Shown piece by piece: positions 56,521 through 64,000 of a DNA stretch of 64,000 nt; position 1 is the first letter of the stretch, and each line of letters starts with the position of its first letter. The translations under genes and the position numbers were made by a program. Source of the stretch: Lojkania enalia (taxonomy: Eukaryota > Ascomycota > Dothideomycetes > Pleosporales); assembly GCA_010094045.1 (NCBI GenBank), contig ML986712.1, forward strand, positions 64,249 to 128,248. Reading direction: 5' to 3'. A model generated the notes under the pieces. It was not told the origin of the DNA. It ran no database searches and saw only the letters and a list, made by a program, of their open reading frames with translations.

Positions 56521-57524
56521 TGGCAGCGTCTTGCTGTTCCGAGTGCCCAAACTTTTGTGCGGACAAGTGGTCCGAGCTCCAGCTGCCCACAGCCTGTTCC
56601 GTCACATGCACCCCAGATTTCAACATCAACCCCTCGTTATCCCGACAGTAAGCATCGCGGCGCGGAGTGACGTACTCGAAACAGGTGAAGCAAGCAAACT
56701 CAATTCTACCGTCTCGTCTCGTCTCGACCTTTGTCTCCTTCATTCATCTGGGAATGACCGTGAAAAGCACCAATGAGAGCTGCCCAATGGTCGGACCAGC
56801 GTACTCGGCGGCATCTGGCCCCTTCACTGAATTCAGGTCAGCAACCGCTTTAGCTTAGCCCGAGCCATGGTTGCATAGGCGCTCTGTGCTCGACGCCATG
56901 GCTTACTACTTTATACCCATCACACCGCACATCCTGGTAAATGCACAATGTGCCATTAGACGGCATACGCCTCATTGCCCTGTTGCCTTTACTACTTGCA
57001 AAGCGGAGTACCAAAACAGAAAGTGCAGCTTACGGGAAGCATTATAGGTACATGTATCATCAAGCCACTCTAGTTCAGCTCGCAAAATGTGCTTTCTCCG
57101 TCAGATTTGTTACCGCCATCTAGTCTGAATGGAGTCTCTAACTGACGTGTCCTACACGTAATTGGTCAATTAGGGAGATTCTTTTCCAAACTTGCAGCAT
57201 CACATATCCAGACTCTATCAAAGCTTCAGCTACCCCTCACTCACAGTACTTCGAGCTCCCTTTTCTGACCAGTGTCGATCTAAGCTGAAGCGGAGCCCCC
57301 AGTTCGTGGAACGACGCCATCAGCTTCGCACCACACACGCACTGCTATTAATCGTCATGGCTTCTGCGTATATAACCGAGCTGAGACATTTAGGTGACAG
57401 CTGACCCGGCGGGTCCGGTATAAGGTTCCCTCTTCAGCAAGCTTGAGTTTGCTGTAAGAAGCCTTGATCCCCCAAATTCACCCCACATCTCATTAAGAGT
57501 TTCCTTCTAGCAACGTTCGTGAAC
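56521..57524. other. Divergent promoter of RCM1 and tyrosinase
   Basis: Non-coding as far as can be seen. Left part is GC-richer; TCTCGTCTCGTCTCG near 56712 is a 5-bp repeat. No tRNA or other gene recognised. Confidence 0.5.
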
Positions 57525-59781
57525 ATGGAAAGTGGCAAGGTTGCAGCAATAGGTGTTCCTACCACTCCAGGGCCAAATGGTAATTTCAACGGTCTTAGAA
57601 TCAGCGTCAAGAATAGACACTTACCAATCAGCAGGCTCGCTCCCCCTTCGTCGAGAGATCCGAGATCTTCAAGCAAATTATCCAGATCAATGGAACTTAT
57701 ATCTCCTAGGGCTTGCTGACCTTCAAAAGAAGCCAGCCACCGATCTTCTGTCGTATTACCAATTGGCGGGTATCCACGGGCAGCCATATGTGCCGTGGAA
57801 TGGAGTTAACGGTACAACAAACTCTCGCTTCGGTGGCTATTGTACACATAGCTCCATTCTATTCCTCACTTGGCACCGGCCGTATCTAGCTGTGTATGAG
57901 GTATGAGTTTCTGCAACCCCTGTTCTATTTACGTTTACTCAGGGCTCTTCTAGCAAGCCCTGTATGCCTCCGTGCAGGATGTTGCAAGCAGCTTTCAGGA
58001 ACCATTACGCTCGCGTTACGTGGCTGCTGCAAAGGATTTCCGTATGCCATACTGGGACTGGGCTACCCGGATCAATCGTTCGACTAGCGCTTTCCCGACC
58101 GCAATCAGTTCTTCAACGGCGACAATCATTGATGTTGATGGTGCTACAAAGGAGATCGATAATCCTCTATATAGTTTCCGTTTCGACGACAAGGCGATTC
58201 CATCGAACTCCGACTTGGCTTTGGACCGCTATGTACGTACATATAGAGAGTTGGTTAAGGGGCTAAGCTAACACTGTCCAGTGGAGCCAGTTCCCCAACA
58301 CTATACGTGCTCCGGACAGGAATGGCAACTCCCGAAATAGTTTGGTGTCCCGAGTCATCACCAACGAAGCCGCGTCCTTAAGGACTAACGTCTCCCTCAT
58401 GCTACTTTCATACAAGGAGTTTGATGGGTTCAGCAACAACGCATGGCTGCGATCCGGCACCCCAGGGACATATGGAAGTCTTGAAGATGTACACAATGAG
58501 ATTCATGATAAGGTGGGAAACGGTGGACATATGGGGTCACTCGACGTATCCTCCTTCGATCCAGTCTTCTGGCTTCATCATACGTAAGCTCAGGGCCTTT
58601 TTTTAATACAAAACAACTAACTTCTTAGGAACGTGGATCGCCTTTGGGCCATCTGGCAAGCGCTCAATCCTAACGCCTACGCCATCGACAAAGTAGCTGG
58701 GGCTCCAGAAGCAAACTTCACCATCGCAGCAGGGAGCCGCGTAAACGGTGAAACAGAGCTCAAACCATTCTACGACGCCTCTGCTAACGAGTTCTGGAAC
58801 TCGGCTGGAGTCAAATACACGCCGCCATTCGGCTATGCCTACCCAGAGACACAACGATGGCTGTACCCGACCGAGCGGGCCTATCAGACAGCGGTCAGAA
58901 ATGCCGTTACTAGACAATATGGAGCCAACACCATAAACAATTTCTTTGAGAATATTGCCTCGATTCCGAAACCTACTACTTTTGCTGCTACTTCCGTGCC
59001 AGAAACAAGTGCGAGTGCGAATGCTGCCGAAAAGCCCGTGCACCCACACACAGCCTTTGTCAAGAAGGCCGTTGCCCACCCCATCAAGACGGCCCAAGAG
59101 ATCCTCCACCCTCATAAAGAACAAGTCACAAAGCCAGAGGCCGCCAAAGTCTCGGCCGAACCAGCTCCAGCAACTCCTTCAGACAACAAGCCAGTCGAAG
59201 CCGAAGCTGAAGCTGAAGCCTCCCTTACTCCCCTAAGCATCCCCCCAGAATACGCACACCTCGTTCCCAACCGTACATACCCAGAATACATAACCAATCT
59301 GCGCGCCCTCAAACATGGCCTCCAACAAACCTTCCGCGTCTACATCTTCCTCGGCGACTTCTCCCCCAACCCCGCCGACTGGCCTACGGAATACAATGTC
59401 GTCGGCCGCTTCACAGTCTTGGGTCGCGGTGCCAATACGCCCTGCGCAAAATGCCAGAACGATATGGAAGACGAGCTAGTCGTCACCGGCACCGTGCCCC
59501 TAACGTCTGCACTCCTGCAAGATATAGTTGAGGGCAGATTAGCCGGTTTAAACAAGGCCGATGTAGAGCCATATTTGAAGAGGCATCTGCATTGGCGTGT
59601 GACGGGTTGGGATGGGGAGGAGGTGGGGAGGGACAGTGTGCCGGGGTTGAAGGTTGGGGTCGTGAGTACGGAGGTTAGCATTGGCGAGGATGGGGTGCCG
59701 GTTTATAGTGAGGTATATGAGACGTTGGAAGGGGTCACGGATGGGAGGGCTGCGGGGCTAGGGGCTGGTGAGGAGGTGTAG
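57525..59781 (+). CDS. Tyrosinase (type-3 copper monooxygenase)
   Basis: Five exons (57525-57579, 57632-57900, 57954-58232, 58282-58583, 58629-59781) encode 685 residues. The enzyme oxidises monophenols and o-diphenols to quinones, feeding melanin. CuA ligands are His67, His91 and His100, with Cys89 (CTH) suited to the thioether bridge to His91. CuB ligands are His272, His276 and His301 in HNEIH and FWLHHTNVDRLW. The core ends before a linker rich in Ala/Glu/Pro (EAEAEAEA at about 59200). The C-terminal domain has CAKC at about 574-577, resembling the copper-chaperone CxxC of fungal pro-tyrosinases, which shields the active site until cleaved. No signal peptide, so it is intracellular as usual for fungal tyrosinases. 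Exon 2 begins at a CAGCAG tandem acceptor. Confidence 0.94.
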
Positions 59782-62700
59782 GGGAAAGGTAGAAGTTGAT
59801 GGCTAGAGATGCTGCAGCGAAACCGATGATAATGTTTTTACCTTACAAAAGGTCTGATCTGAGTATAATTACAGTTCAAAACATAACTATCCTATTTCAT
59901 CCCTCGCCATTATAAGTACTTCAAAGTCTAAACATCGCACTAACCATCTTCCAACCCAACTATCCAAGATGCCAATGCTCGCTTGGAAAAGAAATGATAA
60001 ACATCAGCTCAATTTCTATCAGTTTTATTTGCCTTGTCACCTTCTCTTCTTAAATCCAACCAAGACATGTCCCGCTGATGACGAGTTTTTCCTGATGGTC
60101 TCTCTCAGATTTCCCGCAAAAATCTCCATGAAGAAAGCCCCTGATATGAAACACCACGTTCAGCGCAAGCATAGCATGGCACATCCAGAAAAAAGAGTTG
60201 CGGGGTTGTAAGTGGCAATGAAGATACTTATGGGATCTAGCAGAATAGGACACTTTCAGAGAGATTATAACAAGGTCAGCAAAAGGTAGATGCCAGACGT
60301 AACATTCTGGCTGGCGTTTCTTCTTCCCCATTCAAACCACAACCACAACCACAAATCGAATTCTATACTATTGTCGGTTTAGATGGGCACCATGATGTGT
60401 GTCTACTCATTGGTATGAGAACGCGTCACTTCTGCGGGAATGGGTTCGTTAATTAGTGTGGCTAGCGCGCATCGTTATTCGATGCCTTGGCCCTAGCCTA
60501 GCATTCATTTTCACTATCCCCCTAGCTAGATTCATATCTCCTCAGGGTCTATTAGTAGAATTAGCAGAACTACCAGAATTAGCAGGTTTAAAATCGTGAG
60601 ACTTCTAGCATAGTGTAACTTAATTACTTTCTAAGTTGCTTAAAAAAAGATATCCTTTATTTTTGGAAAGCTCTTTGCTAGAATTTCTTGGAAGAAATTA
60701 ATAGGCTTTAAAAACAAGGCCACCATTAATTTGGTATTAGATCGTTTGATACGTCTATATACATACGCTACATATGGAGTAGTAAGGAGGCATGGAGATG
60801 AGATCCATGACACGTAAAGCACGGCTAGATACGCGGAGTGCAAAGACTGCTTTTGTTTAGTAAAATGCAAGGTCGAGTCGTAAGCTTGACATGGATGACA
60901 TGGGATAGTAGCATCCACGGAATCGTTGTGCTGTGGCATTCATAATGCACTATAGTACTTCATGCATAGAGGGAAATGTGAGTGTGATTGTAGCGCGAGC
61001 GAAGCATAAAATGGTTGAAACCCAGTCACCATTACTTGTATTATCCTGTTCCATGTGCCAAACGTGCCACTTTAGCGGTGATAGCTAGAGCGGGGCGTCC
61101 TAGCAGTTAAGGCCAAGGAGAAGTGGAGGGGGCCCGGAATGCTGGCGTAACGACGAACAAGAGAAGCTTAGGGGATATCACATGATTCGAAGGGTATGTC
61201 GCTACCATGTTGCTAAACGAGCGAAGGAGGTGGTGGGCTCCTCAAATGTAATGTAAGAGGGTTGGTTGCACATGGAGGGACGACGGTCGTGTCCAAGTAC
61301 AGTATCCCGGCCATACGCGTGTCGTGCAAGGGCCCTTAGAAATTGTTGACAGAAATTCCTCAGATTTCGTCCAATAGCATTCCCAAATTCGTCCCAACGA
61401 TTTGCAATTGGTAGGTAATTCTAGGTCATTCTATGTCACTTACGTGGGCTTTGAATAGCCGACTATGCAAGTAACCGGCCCAGATTGCCTAGTATTTTCA
61501 GAAGTTGAGGCGCTCTAGCGACGATAGGCAGCCGTAAGAACACTGATTGGCGATGGGTACAGCCTAAGGTAGGTTCACTAATCCCGGCTACCTAGGGAGG
61601 CCGTGGCTTAATGTAGCTTCCCTTCAGGACTATGCCCTACCCAAGCGGGGAGCGGTACGGATGGATTGTGTACCAACCGGACTAGGCTCTTGGTGCATCA
61701 GATAAAAATCTCTACGAGAGGGTGAAATGTATGCGTTAGATCTGTATGACGTGATACAAGTAGTCGGAAGCTTCTGAAACACGCGGGTTCTGCCGGATCT
61801 TCGACTTCATTGGGCAACCCGGGCCTTCAGGCCTCGTTGGGAGCCAGTCATTCTAGGCCACGACTTTGGAACTGTTCGAGACAGCTGAGGTGAAAGTTGT
61901 TGAGGGCGAGTTCGGGAGAGCGACGAAGCTGGGGGCTGTTGTGAGGCCTGGAGAAAGCTGCTTTCTGCCGCCTAATGAGTACTGACGACTTGGGCTCCAT
62001 TGTTTCCTCAACCATGCAGCATTTTCTGTGGAGCGCTGAAGCAATTGGGTGTGGTTAGGACATCTTATTCCTGGACGTTCAAGGCGAGAATCTCGGTTCA
62101 GGTGGTTATATGTGGAGTGTGAGATGCTGTCAATTTGAGTCTTTAGTTTCGATGCAAGGGCGACTCGGTCATCCTAAATAAGAGGCTCGGCAAAGTGATG
62201 GTAAAATAGTCCGCCTAAAGGTAGAAGGTAGGTGCGAATGTATCACTGATTTCCGCTTCGGGAGAGGGTAGAGGGCGATCTGGGCTAAAGCAGAGAATTT
62301 TCAAGCGAAGGGCGGGAATAATGATGGCAGCACAAGAGGGCTCGACAAATCCGATTCCGCATTTGTTCAGATGAGAGTCGTGTCGTGTGTCTGCTCGGGT
62401 GGGTGTGGGCGTGAGGACGCGTCACTTTTACGGAGTCGAGGGACGGTTCGCTGACACCCTCGCATGCTCCGACAGAACTCATCATTCGATGCCTTGGCCA
62501 CTCCAGATTAGCAAAAAGCAAACACAATGCGATCTGCATCTGCCGGTACAGATGCAGTAGAAAGGAGCAGGGATCTAATAAAGCATGTGCTTCTGGGCGA
62601 CACGGCTGAGAAACACCATCTTGTGACATGCTCAGCTTGCCAGAGGGACCTTCCGAACATCCTCCCGTCCCAATTGGTGCCTGATGGGAAACGCGCTGTC

Positions 62701-64000
62701 CGATGATCGGGGATGTTTTGCAATCGCGAGCCGGTGTGTCTGGAGGCCCCGGTATAAGGCGTTGGGACCGACTGGGTGGATCTTCCTGACGCTCAATTAG
62801 ATGCAGCAGGCATTCACCGTGTTGATGGAAATTTCATCGTCGAGATCTGAAACGAGTGAGTCCAGGCGCGATCCAGGTGGGGGATAGGACAGAATTATGG
62901 ACATCTTGCGGAGGGGACGAGGCTTGTATCTCGGGACGTGATTGAACATGGCAGCTAGCGGGAGGGAAAAAGAGTTCAGGCGGCTCCCACAGCCCTGGAT
63001 AGTCTTCCCGTGCGATGTACCACTATCATGGGATAGGCGGCGTGCTCGGGGATATCTTGCATAGGTACCGTATAGGGAACCGAAATTGGCACCAGCTTAC
63101 CATCTCTCTACTCACACATTGGCAGAAGAATTGACCGAGATGACAGACGGCTTCTGCTCCAGCATCATCACGTCCCACGATACATATAAGGGCAGTGTTA
63201 TGGAGACCCCGTCGGATCTTCGCGGTGAGTAATTATTGATTGGTGGAAGGGCGATAAAAACAGAGTGCGGCACGGGAAACGGTCCCAAACACTCGCGTCA
63301 TTCCGATAATATGCAGGAAAAAGCGGGGGCAAAAGAAGCAATTGGTGCAACGCCGACTCTTTACGCATCCTCGATCGACGGGCTATCATTTAAGATACAG
63401 TCATGTACGCAGTCGCACTTGCGCAGGCCTTTTCGACGAACAGTTTCAGCGACAGCACGGGCAGGGCGACCGCAATTTGCCCGAGATGATGTCTCGTGTC
63501 TCCTGTCATCCCCAGCATGCTTCTCGAAGACTCGCTTGGGTCCGCATTTCCCCGGGCCTTGGCCAAGGACATGCGTCGCTTGCTGTCGACAAGGCGAGGG
63601 CTTCCCATAATCACGTATAGTATGTTGACGTCCTGCACGGAGCTAGATCGTGGACCTGCAGCCATCTCGCTGGATGTGCTGGCCGCGGCGCGGACCTCTG
63701 CCTGTCTGCAACGTGCATGACAAGGCGTGGAGATGGAGCAAATCTAGCAGTCGATCCATGGATGAGTTTGACTGCATGGCGGGGTATATTAGAATGGTAT
63801 GCTTCCAGAGAGCATCACGCTCAGAACGAGCTCTTATCGCTGCACCTCTGATGCAAGCCACACCCTAGCTGCTCTTCTTCTCCGGCTAACTCTACTATAA
63901 TTTACTACCTCGAAGCTTGCCCACCGCCTCTCCCAAGCTGCTGCAAGCGCACAACAATAATGGCTCAGGCCGCCTCTGCGTGAACCCCACTCCGCTGCGG
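59782..64000. other. Long gene-poor stretch to the right edge
   Basis: I find no supportable gene. From 60540 to 60800 the DNA is A+T-rich with a short direct repeat (agaattagca). Around 63140 an ATG-led 32-codon piece (TDGFCSSIITSHDTYKGS) ends at a GTGAGT donor-like site, and a coding-like frame lies at 63496-63720, but they could not be joined. No repeat element or RNA gene seen. The region may include a gene with many introns or decayed DNA. Confidence 0.4.

Noticed and set aside
63140..63720. Possible multi-exon gene near the right edge
   Set aside because: A short ATG-led piece with a GTGAGT site and a later open frame could not be connected in frame, and no domain was recognised.

Overview
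The window is genomic DNA of a filamentous ascomycete (Pezizomycotina; a Leotiomycetes/Helotiales-type genome is my best guess, at moderate confidence). The signs are genes split by 49-75 nt GT-AG introns, wide intergenic gaps, and families typical of moulds: fused YeeE/YedE transporter, 2EXR proteins, DUF1770, RNA-dependent RNA polymerase, tyrosinase, DHA1 and sugar MFS transporters. No rRNA, recognisable tRNA, CRISPR array or intact transposon was seen.

Layout. 0-10.4 kb holds a drug-type MFS transporter cut by the left edge, a 2EXR protein, several decayed gene relics and a sugar MFS transporter with a damaged 5' end. 10.4-15.5 kb holds a 2EXR protein with a decayed paralogue beside it and an F-box protein split by one in-frame TAG. 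16.5-21 kb is the most interesting stretch. A Blh/ETHE1-type metallo-beta-lactamase persulfide dioxygenase is divergently paired with a fused YeeE/YedE sulfur transporter, followed by a DUF1275 (YoaK-like) membrane protein, all from families best known in bacteria. A GGTCGNCGACC-like motif recurs in both promoter regions. 21.4-23.3 kb is decayed DNA containing an alpha/beta-hydrolase pseudogene.

From 24.5 kb the window is mostly housekeeping: DUF1770 protein, calcineurin B, RDH54-type recombination ATPase, a conserved fungal protein, sphingolipid C4-hydroxylase (SUR2), TCTP, a 1377-residue RNA-dependent RNA polymerase, a four-helix membrane protein, a PhyH-family dioxygenase, a sulfotransferase-like P-loop protein, two small conserved-looking proteins, an RCM1/NSUN5 rRNA methyltransferase and a tyrosinase. 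The last 4.2 kb shows no gene I can support.

How the genes relate. The sulfur pair suggests intake or export of a reduced sulfur species coupled to persulfide oxidation. Other neighbours look functionally independent, as usual in fungal chromosomes. Several decayed genes carry stop codons of the kind C-to-T change produces (CAG to TAG, CGA to TGA), which fits RIP-like mutation or plain neutral decay. A second recurring feature is an abrupt switch, inside single genes, from C-ending to G-ending codons.
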